From: Candidatus Zhuqueibacterota bacterium | Lineage (GTDB): Bacteria > Zhuqueibacterota > Zhuqueibacteria > Thermofontimicrobiales > Thiofontviventaceae | Length of the DNA: 64,000 nt | Assembly: GCA_016926625.1 (NCBI GenBank) | Contig: JAFGOE010000075.1 | Location: forward strand, 1-64,000 | Direction of reading: 5' to 3' | Part shown: piece by piece, positions 20,098 to 29,900 of the stretch | Layout: every line of letters begins with the position of its first letter | Numbering within the stretch: the first letter of the stretch is position 1 | The notes under the pieces: model-generated | What the model was told of the DNA's origin: nothing | Database searches by the model: none | Seen by the model: the letters and a program-made list of their open reading frames with translations, nothing else | Position numbers and translations under genes: made by a program

Positions 20098-23000
20098 TTA
20101 TTTGACAAGTACCATTTTTTTAACTTGGGCGAACCCGGTATCAGTAGCCAGACGGTAGAAATAGATGCCGCTGGCAACGGAGTTACCGTACGCATCCTTA
20201 CCATCCCAGAGGGTCGTGTAATAGCCGACTGGCTGTTCTTGATTCACCAGCGTGCGTATCGTCTGTCCGTACACATTGATGATCGATAATTTAACTTTGG
20301 CATTTTCTATTATCTGGTATCTGATGGTGGTCACAGGATTGAACGGATTCGGATAATTCTGCTGAAGCGACGGTGTACCCGGCAGCATCTGTTCAAACTC
20401 AATGACCTGTGTTAACGTGTCTTCTGCCTGGAAATAAGCGAAATAGCGTAGCTCGACCGGAGTGGCTGAATTCTGTCCCGTATAGGATACGAGAGGATCC
20501 GAGGGGAGAGCTTCGGCTACATACTTGGTCATTCCGAAGTTATACAGAGAAATATGAAAACGATCCACGTTCTGTAATCCGGGAGAATCTTTTGGTACGA
20601 GCATTTCCACAAAGCGCTGCGACTGCTTATGAGCAAACAATCCTCCTGGAGGCATATTGCCATGCCCCCCGCTCTGACGGACCCAACTTGATCCCGTCCA
20701 GATATAATATTGCGGTGATGTTCCTGACCAGCCGCCCATTTCGTTGTGGTAAGCAAAGATGGCAATTTCAGGTAGATGTTCCGGCACTACCGTTGTAAAT
20801 GCACCCCAGGGATTGGAGTTTCCGCCGGAGTTATCGATATGATCGGTATCGATAAAGAGACCGAAATGCATCTTTTCATCTGTAGCGTCGGTAATGAATC
20901 CAAGGTAGAGGTTGTTTTCGTCCATATGTACCATGAGTGAATCGATCCGGTATTGGGTACCGACCTGCGAGGTGTTCGTTGCAACGGCGACCGGTTGAAC
21001 TCCCAGGGCGAGCCAATCGGACGGATCACCGTCGATATCTATAGGATTGATTATGACAGGCGTCGTGTCGGGTGCATTGTACCACCAGAACTGAGTGAGT
21101 GTCGTAATATCCGTCGATGTATTTTCTTCAGTAAAGCGAATGACGTCATCGTTAGGTAACACCGCTGATACACCAGCGCCGGATGTATTTCCGACGGAGA
21201 AGAGCTTCACATGAAAATTATCCGCGCCGTTTAAACCCGGAGCATCGTGAGGAATACCGATCTCGAAGAATCGGTTCTCGTTATCGATGGCGAAAATCCC
21301 GTTTTCAGGGAGTCGTGCCATTCCGCCGGAACCGGTGATCCATGAATTAGAATTGGCATCCCAATGGTAGAAACTGGGACTCGTACTACTCCAGGTGTCA
21401 TCATCTTCATGATAGGCGTAGATCTGTACTTCCGGTAAATGCCTGGGTTCGACGATGATGGCCTTACCCCAGCGGTCGGTCGTACCACCGGAACCGGGGA
21501 TATTATCCGTGTCGATGTAGAGACCGTAGGAGACACCCTTATCCGTGGCCAGTGCATCGAACCCGAAGTAATAATAGTCGCTGTCATGTGTAATGTACAG
21601 GCGATCCAGCTTGAGATTGGTATCCGTCATGAGTCCTTCCTCATCTACCATTGGCTCAACCATATTGCTGGTAAAGTCGATGTCGCGACCGTCGATATCG
21701 AGCGACTCGTATACATCGGCCACCGTCCCGTCGGCTCTCATCATTTCCACGCGAAATTTACTTCCGTTGACGTAAACCTTGAGGAAATGATTCGATTTTT
21801 CCAGATAGCCTGACCAGGGATTGGTATTCAGGGTGAAATCTTTTAGATGGATACTCAAGCCGCCGCTGATGAAATGGGGGATACCATTGACGACGCTGCG
21901 TTCGTAGAAATGATTATGACCGCTGAATGTGGCTGTAATGCCGTATTTTTCGAAAAGGGGAATTAAATATTGCGAAGCCAGCGTATTCGGTCCGTGATAT
22001 CCCAGGCTGGCGTAAGGGCCGTGATGAAGGCAGACGAATATATGATCGATGATGCTGCTATCGATGTTCTGCAGTTCATTCTCCAACCAGACATACTGAT
22101 CGCTTCCTTCGATGTAACTGCGGAAGACGTCCAGTCCGATAAAATATACATTATTATATCGGAAACTATACCAGTGGAACTCATTTTCAGGATCGCCGTT
22201 TGACGGAAGCGTGAAGAGTTTGCCCAGCGTCGGAGAATCTGAATCGTGGTTACCGTAGACGGGCATGATGGGGACGTAGGGCGAAAGTTCTTCGAATGTC
22301 TCCAGAAAAGTGAACCATTCCGGCAGCTTGACACCATCGACCACGATATCTCCGGCATGGATCATAAAGGCAGGTTCCTGCTGTGCGATTTTGCCGACAA
22401 TAGGCTGATAGACTTCAAGCTGATTATCACCGCCGACGACGAACATGAATTCATCTTTATAGGCAGCAGTTTTAAATGTGTAAACAGGGCCGGGTTCATT
22501 ATCACCGGTAGCGATCTGATATTTGTAGGTCGTGTTCTCTGAAAGTCCGGTAAGCCGGGCGATGTGTACGAGTTGATCGTTCTCGGCCTGAAGATCCTTG
22601 AATTCAGAGACGATATGGGTGTTTTCCGTGACATCATTTATGCCGTAAAATACCTTACCGCTTCCGGATACGTCGCTGAAATAGGTAATTGCGATATGAT
22701 GTTGAGGATCATTATCATAAAAAGTCAGGATGGGTGGCATTTTCCGGGGTTCGACGGGATCGAAAACATCCGCCCATTTTTCTACCACATCCTCGATGGT
22801 CATACTTGAATCGCCTGTAGTGAACGTCCTGTTGGCAATTTCCTCTCCGGCAGAATCTTTTTCCACCGATTCCCAGTCGCCGCGGGTGTATTTGTATTCA
22901 TAGGCGGTGTTTTTTTCGAGGGAGAGGGTGAGATGCCATTGCAGAGAATCTATTTTTTCCATAACCTGAGCACCAGGATTCCAGTCATTAAACGTCCCTG

Positions 23001-24069
23001 CCAGGTACACCAGATCATCCTCCGGTGTATTTGCAGGTACTGTGACGGAAAAGGTAACTGCTACTGACGAGTCCGGATCACCGTATGTCCCCCATCTGGG
23101 ATCACCCAGATTCGCTTCGTCCGAAGCAGCACCTACTGCAGGCGAATCGATATGAAGAGCGAGACGGCCGGCTGCAGCATCTTCGAACAGAGGATCATCG
23201 AATACGTTTCCGGTGACGAAATCAGGATTTCCTGATCCCATGTACTCGATATCTTGATTATTACCGAAAAATAGATTGTATTGTACGATAGGATTATCTC
23301 CATAGACCTTTGCACCGATAGAATTTTCGGTCACGATGATATTGTCCCGAATGAACAAATTTTCCGTGATTTCTTTTGGATAAAGAGCGATATTTGTCAA
23401 TCCTGAAAAAGTGCAATGGCTTACTTCAAATCCCTGAGATGATCCCAGCACATAGGCGGCGATATCATCGATACGATAGAAACTTGAATTCGCTATCCTG
23501 GTATATTTCACAGAATTCTGTCGGTCTTTGAAATAGACCGGTATCCTGTCGAAATCATAGAACAGGCAGTTATCGATGATGAGTGTATCGATATCAAAAC
23601 TGCTGGACGTCAGTCCATATCCGCGCAGATTGTAGAAATCCGAATCATAGATACTTAACTTCCCGAAGTGGTCCTGGACTTGAATAAATCGATACGTTCC
23701 GTCGTCGCCCCGTTCCGCCCATGCACCGTCGAAAGCGAGGCCGATTACGGTGAGATCGGCCTTAACACCGAGCATCGTTCCCGAAGCCTCCGTCTTCAGA
23801 ATGGGTTTATTCACTAAATCAGGCGCTGCTTTCAGGGTAAGGGGTAGTGGGGGTAATACGACTGTTGCGGCAGAATTATAAATTCCGCCGTCCGTCACCA
23901 GGAGAAGTGTATCCCCGGCTTCGATGGCTTCGCTGATAGCGGAAAACCATTCATCCCCGGCCTCCACTTCAATTACCGCTGCATTTACTGATATGCCAGG
24001 CAGAAGAAATAGCAGAGAAATCGCTATAAGTACAGTTTGAATAAGTCTGAATTTGATCTGTTTCGTCAT
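20098..24069 (-). CDS. Secreted mosaic protein: right-handed beta-helix region, CBM20/E-set-like domain, purple-acid-phosphatase-like metallophosphoesterase, two DOMON/CBM9-like domains, type IX C-terminal domain
   Basis: VYLAGTFNDWNPGAQVMEK; VVGGDNQ, HAGDIVVDG, YGNHD, CLHHGPY, SGHNHFYERS phosphoesterase blocks; duplicated YGLYIDTDNIPGSGG.../FGLFIDTDHIDNSGG...; LQQNYPNPFNPVTTIRYQI... Confidence 0.88.
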   Translation of the reverse strand: MTKQIKFRLIQTVLIAISLLFLLPGISVNAAVIEVEAGDEWFSAISEAIEAGDTLLLVTDGGIYNSAATVVLPPLPLTLKAAPDLVNKPILKTEASGTMLGVKADLTVIGLAFDGAWAERGDDGTYRFIQVQDHFGKLSIYDSDFYNLRGYGLTSSSFDIDTLIIDNCLFYDFDRIPVYFKDRQNSVKYTRIANSSFYRIDDIAAYVLGSSQGFEVSHCTFSGLTNIALYPKEITENLFIRDNIIVTENSIGAKVYGDNPIVQYNLFFGNNQDIEYMGSGNPDFVTGNVFDDPLFEDAAAGRLALHIDSPAVGAASDEANLGDPRWGTYGDPDSSVAVTFSVTVPANTPEDDLVYLAGTFNDWNPGAQVMEKIDSLQWHLTLSLEKNTAYEYKYTRGDWESVEKDSAGEEIANRTFTTGDSSMTIEDVVEKWADVFDPVEPRKMPPILTFYDNDPQHHIAITYFSDVSGSGKVFYGINDVTENTHIVSEFKDLQAENDQLVHIARLTGLSENTTYKYQIATGDNEPGPVYTFKTAAYKDEFMFVVGGDNQLEVYQPIVGKIAQQEPAFMIHAGDIVVDGVKLPEWFTFLETFEELSPYVPIMPVYGNHDSDSPTLGKLFTLPSNGDPENEFHWYSFRYNNVYFIGLDVFRSYIEGSDQYVWLENELQNIDSSIIDHIFVCLHHGPYASLGYHGPNTLASQYLIPLFEKYGITATFSGHNHFYERSVVNGIPHFISGGLSIHLKDFTLNTNPWSGYLEKSNHFLKVYVNGSKFRVEMMRADGTVADVYESLDIDGRDIDFTSNMVEPMVDEEGLMTDTNLKLDRLYITHDSDYYYFGFDALATDKGVSYGLYIDTDNIPGSGGTTDRWGKAIIVEPRHLPEVQIYAYHEDDDTWSSTSPSFYHWDANSNSWITGSGGMARLPENGIFAIDNENRFFEIGIPHDAPGLNGADNFHVKLFSVGNTSGAGVSAVLPNDDVIRFTEENTSTDITTLTQFWWYNAPDTTPVIINPIDIDGDPSDWLALGVQPVAVATNTSQVGTQYRIDSLMVHMDENNLYLGFITDATDEKMHFGLFIDTDHIDNSGGNSNPWGAFTTVVPEHLPEIAIFAYHNEMGGWSGTSPQYYIWTGSSWVRQSGGHGNMPPGGLFAHKQSQRFVEMLVPKDSPGLQNVDRFHISLYNFGMTKYVAEALPSDPLVSYTGQNSATPVELRYFAYFQAEDTLTQVIEFEQMLPGTPSLQQNYPNPFNPVTTIRYQIIENAKVKLSIINVYGQTIRTLVNQEQPVGYYTTLWDGKDAYGNSVASGIYFYRLATDTGFAQVKKMVLVK

Positions 24070-24482
24070 ATGAGCTCCAATCTGGTTTAGGATTAATAGT
24101 TAATGAGTAGTTAGTCAGTAAGCTCGGTTTTTATGATAGGTAGCAAGAGCATTTTTAGTCATGATTCAGTGAGTTAGTTTAATCGATCAGACCTATGACA
24201 TTGAATAAAGGTGCTGCTGATTTCCTCTGTATGTTTCTTTAAGTGCTATAACTCTGGTATACGTAACAAAAAGTAATTTCATTCCTATATCTGAACAATG
24301 CGATGCTCAGATTGATCAAAGGATTAAGCATAGCTCGGCATGGGAGGGACAAATAAGTATTTGTTCTCCTCATGTGATGACATAAAATAGATCGAATGAA
24401 TAATAAGTACTTTAGTAGTCGCGTTATGTGATCTTAGTGAAAGTCATGAATAGCTGAATAGTACGGGCTAAATTTATCCGGA

Positions 24483-25286
24483 TTAGTTTGGAAAAACGCG
24501 TAACATCAGCTTCCCGTTAAAGAATACGGCTCGTGTGTCATCCGATGGTGACGCATACATATCACCTGCTTCGATCGTCAGTGTCAATGGTTCCGTGCTC
24601 GGTGAGAGAGTGATTGCATGTTCCTCATCGACAGTAACAGCGCCACAGAATGCAATAAATTTAGAATAGAGCACAGTCCCACCATGGTTCAGGAACATGC
24701 CAAATTTTATATACTTTGTCGTCGTATTTCGTAAACTAAATTTTACGGTCACCGGCAGTTTGCCATCGACGAGCATGGGAGAATGATCAGGGAGATTGAT
24801 TGTTTTGGATTCTCCCTGGGCGATTTTCAGGACGGTTGCATCGTATTCAATGTATATCGTATCCGGGGCCATTGTAAAATCGCTGCCGAATCCTTCGACA
24901 AAGTCGGTGCATGGTGCGACGAAGAACGACCGGGTATCACTATGCTTGGCGACACGGCACCAGGAGCCGGTGGTGACATCGGCACTGACCGTCAGGGTAT
25001 GGCTTCCCATAGACAGATCGAAATCAGGGGCAGTCCAGGTATCCCGGGAATAGGTGAAAGCATTCGTTATATCATAAGGCAGGTCGCTGTCCTTATCGAG
25101 CCATGCTTTAAACGTTTCCGGTTGAACGGTGCCGCAACCCGTATGTTTAACGGACAGGGTGTATGGTGTGGTAACATCGGGTTCGTTCTGCGCCGGTTTT
25201 TCGATCTCGATGCGGCTGCAGCCTGAAATCAATATCAGGCTAATCGCCATCGTGGCGACAATTAGGGAGCAAATTAAACGTTTCAT
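24483..25286 (-). CDS. Putative lipoprotein of unknown function
   Basis: Lipobox-like LILISGCSRIEIEK; purine-rich aaggag upstream of the start. Confidence 0.7.
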   Translation of the reverse strand: MKRLICSLIVATMAISLILISGCSRIEIEKPAQNEPDVTTPYTLSVKHTGCGTVQPETFKAWLDKDSDLPYDITNAFTYSRDTWTAPDFDLSMGSHTLTVSADVTTGSWCRVAKHSDTRSFFVAPCTDFVEGFGSDFTMAPDTIYIEYDATVLKIAQGESKTINLPDHSPMLVDGKLPVTVKFSLRNTTTKYIKFGMFLNHGGTVLYSKFIAFCGAVTVDEEHAITLSPSTEPLTLTIEAGDMYASPSDDTRAVFFNGKLMLRVFPN

Positions 25287-25414
25287 GTTATATACTCCTT
25301 ATTTTATTTACGTAAATAGACCATTAATAATATACATACCCTTTAAAATATAGTCAAGTTAAATAATGAATAATGATAGTGGAGGAGGTATTGGTTTATT
25401 TTTAATTAATTTTT

Positions 25415-25695
25415 AAAAAAAGATTAACCACCGAGAACACAGAGGACACAGAGCCCCACAACCCAACCACTTCGAAAAAATTAATAATTATGAAAAATTT
25501 TATTTGTTGTTGAAATAAATGTTATAAATTTCCTCATATTTCAATTAGAATAAATTAATCTTTGGGGTGGAAGAGGAAATGGGGCTTCGTGTTCTTCGTT
25601 TCCTTCGTGAGCTTCGTGTCCTTGTGGTTTAAGCTTTTAGCGTGGTCGGGAATCGGAACTCTGTGGGCTCTGTGCTCTCGGTGGTTAATCTTTTT
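25415..25695. repeat. Intergenic inverted-repeat element (aaccaccgagaacacagaggacacagag / ctctgtgggctctgtgctctcggtggtt)
   Basis: Arms 25415-25453 and 25659-25695 are near-perfect reverse complements (about 34/37); interior 25585-25630 carries a second cttcgtg-type repeat. Confidence 0.7.
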
Positions 25696-25736
25696 ATGAA
25701 TTCGACCTATCAGAGATCTCATCCCCGAAAATAAAA

Positions 25737-25766
25737 AAAACCATCACTCTTTCAAGTGATGGTTTT
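25737..25766 (-). terminator. Intrinsic terminator of the 25802-27622 gene
   Basis: aaaaccatcact-N6-agtgatggtttt hairpin; on the minus strand followed by a T-rich tract. Confidence 0.85.
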
Positions 25767-25801
25767 ATAAAGGCTATTACTACGATAAATTCGTTAATTT
25801 A

Positions 25802-27622
25802 TCAATAGAATATATATCGATAATCTTTGATGTTCGCGTTATCTTTCAGGGAATTGATCCAGTTCGTATATACAGTCCGTCTTTTCGAATCGAGTAATTG
25901 ATTCCGCAGCTGCTCACGTTGCGCTTGAAATCCTTCTTCATCGAACGGCGATTTGCCTTTCATACGGATGATGTAATATCCTCTGGCTCCTTTAACCGGC
26001 TGCGAAATTTCCTGCTCATCCAGTGCAAAGGCAGCACCGGCGAATACGGGATCTCGTCCCACGCCGGTAATATTACCTTCGAGGGTGAAGGAGTTGGTGG
26101 TTTTTATTTCCAGGGAATCTGCAGTGGCAATCCGTTCCATGTCCTCAGGAACCTGTATTTGCTCACGAACACTCTGCGAAGCTAATTTCGCCTTTTCGAA
26201 CTTGATGTCCCGTTTCAATTTACTGACAATGGTCTCGCGTACCGATTCGAGAGATTTTATTGTCTCCTCCTGGATCTCTAGCAACTCATAGACTAAATAC
26301 CCTTTATCCTCGATGTAATATACTTTACTGACGTCTCCGATATTCTGATTAAATGCGTTCATAACGAGTCGTTTTTCCATTCCAAGTGAAGGAATGAAAC
26401 CCGAATCGCTGAAGTAATCCGTGGTATCCACGGGTAACTTTTCGATATTAGCCGCATTCAGGAAACCTTCTTCCATAGCGACTTCGGCGAAATAATTTGA
26501 GTTTTCGCGCGCGTTTTCCTGAGTTCCCCGGGAAGGTTTAAATTTCAACAGGATGTGACTTGCTTTTACCTGTTCTTCATCGTTTTCGATTTTCTTATCC
26601 TCGACCTTGATGATGTGTAGTCCGAAGTTGGATTGTACCGGACCTACGATATCGCCTATTTTAGCTGAAAATGCGGCGTCCTCAAATGGTTTTACCATGG
26701 CACCCCGGGCAAAATATCCGAGATCACCACCCTTTGCCGCTGAACCGGGATCTTCCGAATAGTTGGTCGCAAGCGATTCGAAGCTTGAGCCGAGCTTCAA
26801 GCTATCGATGAGTGTGTTTGCAAAATTGAATACGTCGGTGCTATCACTCGCAGAAGGGTCGATGGAGAACAGAACGTACTGGATCTTTCGTCTTTCGCTC
26901 TCTTTGAACTCGTCCTTATGATCGTCGTAATAGTTGCTGATCTCTTTATCACTAATTTCATCATCAGCTACATCGAATTCGTTCACATCGAAAGCCAGAA
27001 AATCAACCTGTACGCTTTGATTACGTTTTCTGAACTCCTCCCTTAGCTCCTCATCGGTTACCCGGATGGTCGATAATATTTCGTAATCTAATTTTTCATA
27101 GGGAAGAATCATTCTGAGATAATTCTCTTTATAAAGCCAGAAATTATCATTACCCGGACTGCTGAGCGCGGCTTGAAATCGTTCCGGATCGAATTGGTTG
27201 TTTTCATTGAAGAAATTCTGATCCGTCGTGATCACGGGATGAGGATTTTCGACGATAAAATATCTGATCTCTTCACGTGTCGCTTCTATCCCCAACTTCT
27301 CTATCTGCTGACGCTTTAATATGTCGCGGATGAACGATTCCCATACCTGCTCTTCCATCTGTTGTAATTGATATGCCGAGGGTTCCTGTTCATTCTGTTG
27401 CCGATATTGTTCGAGCTCCATTTGATACGCTCTTGAGAATTGATCGTACGCGATGTTCTCACCATTAACGCTTAAAATGGTGTCCGGTTGACGTCCGGAT
27501 AAAATGTCCATGATGTTGGCTCCGCCGACCAAACCACCAATCGTCATACTCGCGACGAATCCCACTAAGAGGATAAATAAAATGATATGCGTGTTCTCAC
27601 GCATTTTATGCATTATTGCCAT
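25802..27622 (-). CDS. PpiD/SurA-like periplasmic peptidyl-prolyl isomerase (SurA_N plus rotamase domains)
   Basis: N-terminal TM anchor; SVNGENIAYDQFSRAYQMELEQYR; SEDPGSAAKGGDLGYFARGAMVKPFEDAAFSAKIGDIVGPVQSNFGLHIIKVEDKK. Confidence 0.92.
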   Translation of the reverse strand: MAIMHKMRENTHIILFILLVGFVASMTIGGLVGGANIMDILSGRQPDTILSVNGENIAYDQFSRAYQMELEQYRQQNEQEPSAYQLQQMEEQVWESFIRDILKRQQIEKLGIEATREEIRYFIVENPHPVITTDQNFFNENNQFDPERFQAALSSPGNDNFWLYKENYLRMILPYEKLDYEILSTIRVTDEELREEFRKRNQSVQVDFLAFDVNEFDVADDEISDKEISNYYDDHKDEFKESERRKIQYVLFSIDPSASDSTDVFNFANTLIDSLKLGSSFESLATNYSEDPGSAAKGGDLGYFARGAMVKPFEDAAFSAKIGDIVGPVQSNFGLHIIKVEDKKIENDEEQVKASHILLKFKPSRGTQENARENSNYFAEVAMEEGFLNAANIEKLPVDTTDYFSDSGFIPSLGMEKRLVMNAFNQNIGDVSKVYYIEDKGYLVYELLEIQEETIKSLESVRETIVSKLKRDIKFEKAKLASQSVREQIQVPEDMERIATADSLEIKTTNSFTLEGNITGVGRDPVFAGAAFALDEQEISQPVKGARGYYIIRMKGKSPFDEEGFQAQREQLRNQLLDSKRRTVYTNWINSLKDNANIKDYRYIFY

Positions 27623-27867
27623 GGTGACTCCTTTGACATGATAAAACCCTTGTCCTCAGTAAACAAAATTTTAATATAGTAATATATTGAAAAAAAAGCA
27701 AGATAAATTTAAAAAATTGAGCTTGACATTTTGTCATAACAATGTTATATTTATACTTTGTTAACGATGTTAGATCTCATCCACCTGCCCATTCAATCAT
27801 CTTACTATTGTTTTGTTATGATGTACAACACATTGCTAATTATAGACTAATATATTAAAATAGATCC

Positions 27868-29898
27868 ATGTCGACATTTGAACTCATATCAGATTATGAA
27901 GCTCAGGGTGATCAACCCCGAGCCATTAAGCAACTCACCGAAGGTATAGTGCGCGGTGATAAATTCCAGACGTTATTGGGTGTAACCGGAAGTGGGAAAA
28001 CGTTTACCATGGCCAGTGTTATCGCCAATGTGCATAAACCCACTTTGATCATTTCGCACAACAAGACCCTTGCCGCGCAGCTCTTTGGGGAACTTAAGGC
28101 GTTCTTCCCTAAAAACGCCGTCGAATATTTTATCAGTTACTACGATTACTATCAGCCCGAAGCCTATATTCCGACTACCGATGTTTACATCGAGAAGGAT
28201 GCGTCCATCAACGAGGAGATCGATCGTCTGCGGCTAAGAGCGACGAGCTCATTGATCGAACGCGATGATGTGGTGATCATCTCATCGGTCTCCTGTATCT
28301 ACGGTCTGGGTTCACCCGAAGATTATCGTCAGTTGCTGTTGATCGTCCGTACAGGCGAGAAGATCATGCGAAACAAGATCCTGGAAAAACTTGTTGATAT
28401 ACACTATACACGTAACGACTTCGATTTTTCCAGGGGCACCTTTCGTGTTCGCGGTGATGTCATCGAGGTGATCCCTGCTTATGAAGAGGAAGCCGTGCGA
28501 ATCGAGATGTTTGGCAACGAGGTAGAGAAAATATCCGTCGTAAATACGCTTACGGGCGAGGTATTACACGAGCGCAGCAGCATTGCCATCTATCCGGCTA
28601 AACACCATGTGACGACTCAGCCCAAGCTGGAGAACGCGATCAAGACGATACGGACTGAATTGACAGAGCGCTTGAATCATTTACGCGCGCAAAATAAATT
28701 GCTCGAGGCTCAGCGTCTCGAAATGCGCACGAATTACGATATCGAGATGCTGCAGGAACTGGGCTATTGTTCCGGGATAGAAAATTATTCGCGACATTTG
28801 ACAGGGCGTGCTCCGGGTGAGCGGCCATACAATTTAATCGATTTTTTCCCCAACGATTACCTGATGATTATCGATGAATCCCATGCCACCATTCCACAGG
28901 TCAGGGCCATGTATCATGGTGATCGGTCCAGAAAGGAAACGCTGGTTGAACACGGATTTCGGCTGCCTTCGGCCCTGGATAACCGACCCATGAATTTCCA
29001 GGAGTTTGAATCGACGATGAATCAGGTAATCTTCGCATCGGCGACGCCGGCTGAGTATGAATTGGAGAAGAGCGGCGGAGTGGTAGTGGAGCAGATCATT
29101 CGTCCCACCGGTTTAATCGATCCGGAGATAATCGTCAGGCCGACCAAAGGACAGGTGGATGACCTGATCGAAGAGATCAAGAAGCAGGTCACCAACGGAG
29201 AGAGAACGCTAGTCATTACATTGACCAAGCGAATGGCAGAGGACCTGAGCGATTATCTGTCCGACATGGACATTAAAGTTCGCTATATTCATTCTGAGAT
29301 CGCTGCACTGGACAGGGTGTCCATACTGCGCGATTTACGATTGGCGGAGTTCGACGTGTTAGTCGGCATCAATCTGCTAAGGGAAGGACTCGATTTGCCC
29401 GAAGTTTCGCTTGTTGCTATCCTCGATGCGGATAAGGAAGGTTTCCTGCGTTCGGAGATTTCGCTGATGCAGACCGCCGGTCGTGCAGCACGGAATGTAA
29501 ACGGCCGTGTGATCTTCTACGGTGATACGATCACGAAATCGATGCGCAAGACAATCGATGAGACGAACAGGCGCCGTATCCTCCAGAATCGCTACAATGA
29601 AGAACACGGAATCGTTCCTGCCACCATACGAAAATCGGTCGATGACATCATGAAATCGACCCGCGTTGCCGACGAAAAGGTGGATAAGTGGGACAGGAAA
29701 TCGCACAAGAAGCGTGCGGAGAGGGAATATGAAAAGCTTTCAGAAACCGAACGAGAGGAATTGATCGAACAACTTGAAAATGAGATGTTGAACGCTGCCA
29801 GGAAACTGGATTTCGAACGAGCGGCTGATATAAGGGACGAAATTGAGCTGTTAAAAACAAAATCACGCGGATCGGAAAAATTACGGTATAATATATAA
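27868..29898 (+). CDS. uvrB: Excinuclease ABC subunit B
   Basis: [84 protein letters not shown]-terminal UVR motif. Confidence 0.99.
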   Translation: MSTFELISDYEAQGDQPRAIKQLTEGIVRGDKFQTLLGVTGSGKTFTMASVIANVHKPTLIISHNKTLAAQLFGELKAFFPKNAVEYFISYYDYYQPEAYIPTTDVYIEKDASINEEIDRLRLRATSSLIERDDVVIISSVSCIYGLGSPEDYRQLLLIVRTGEKIMRNKILEKLVDIHYTRNDFDFSRGTFRVRGDVIEVIPAYEEEAVRIEMFGNEVEKISVVNTLTGEVLHERSSIAIYPAKHHVTTQPKLENAIKTIRTELTERLNHLRAQNKLLEAQRLEMRTNYDIEMLQELGYCSGIENYSRHLTGRAPGERPYNLIDFFPNDYLMIIDESHATIPQVRAMYHGDRSRKETLVEHGFRLPSALDNRPMNFQEFESTMNQVIFASATPAEYELEKSGGVVVEQIIRPTGLIDPEIIVRPTKGQVDDLIEEIKKQVTNGERTLVITLTKRMAEDLSDYLSDMDIKVRYIHSEIAALDRVSILRDLRLAEFDVLVGINLLREGLDLPEVSLVAILDADKEGFLRSEISLMQTAGRAARNVNGRVIFYGDTITKSMRKTIDETNRRRILQNRYNEEHGIVPATIRKSVDDIMKSTRVADEKVDKWDRKSHKKRAEREYEKLSETEREELIEQLENEMLNAARKLDFERAADIRDEIELLKTKSRGSEKLRYNI

Positions 29899-29900
29899 CA

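Noticed and set aside
24344-24372. Imperfect hairpin gggagggacaaata-agta-tttgttctcctc
   Set aside because: Only partly complementary and 111 nt from the nearest stop; not enough to call a terminator or RNA
24783-25226. 147-aa plus-strand ORF
   Set aside because: Antisense to the lipoprotein gene at 24483-25286 with better start, signal and RBS evidence for the minus strand
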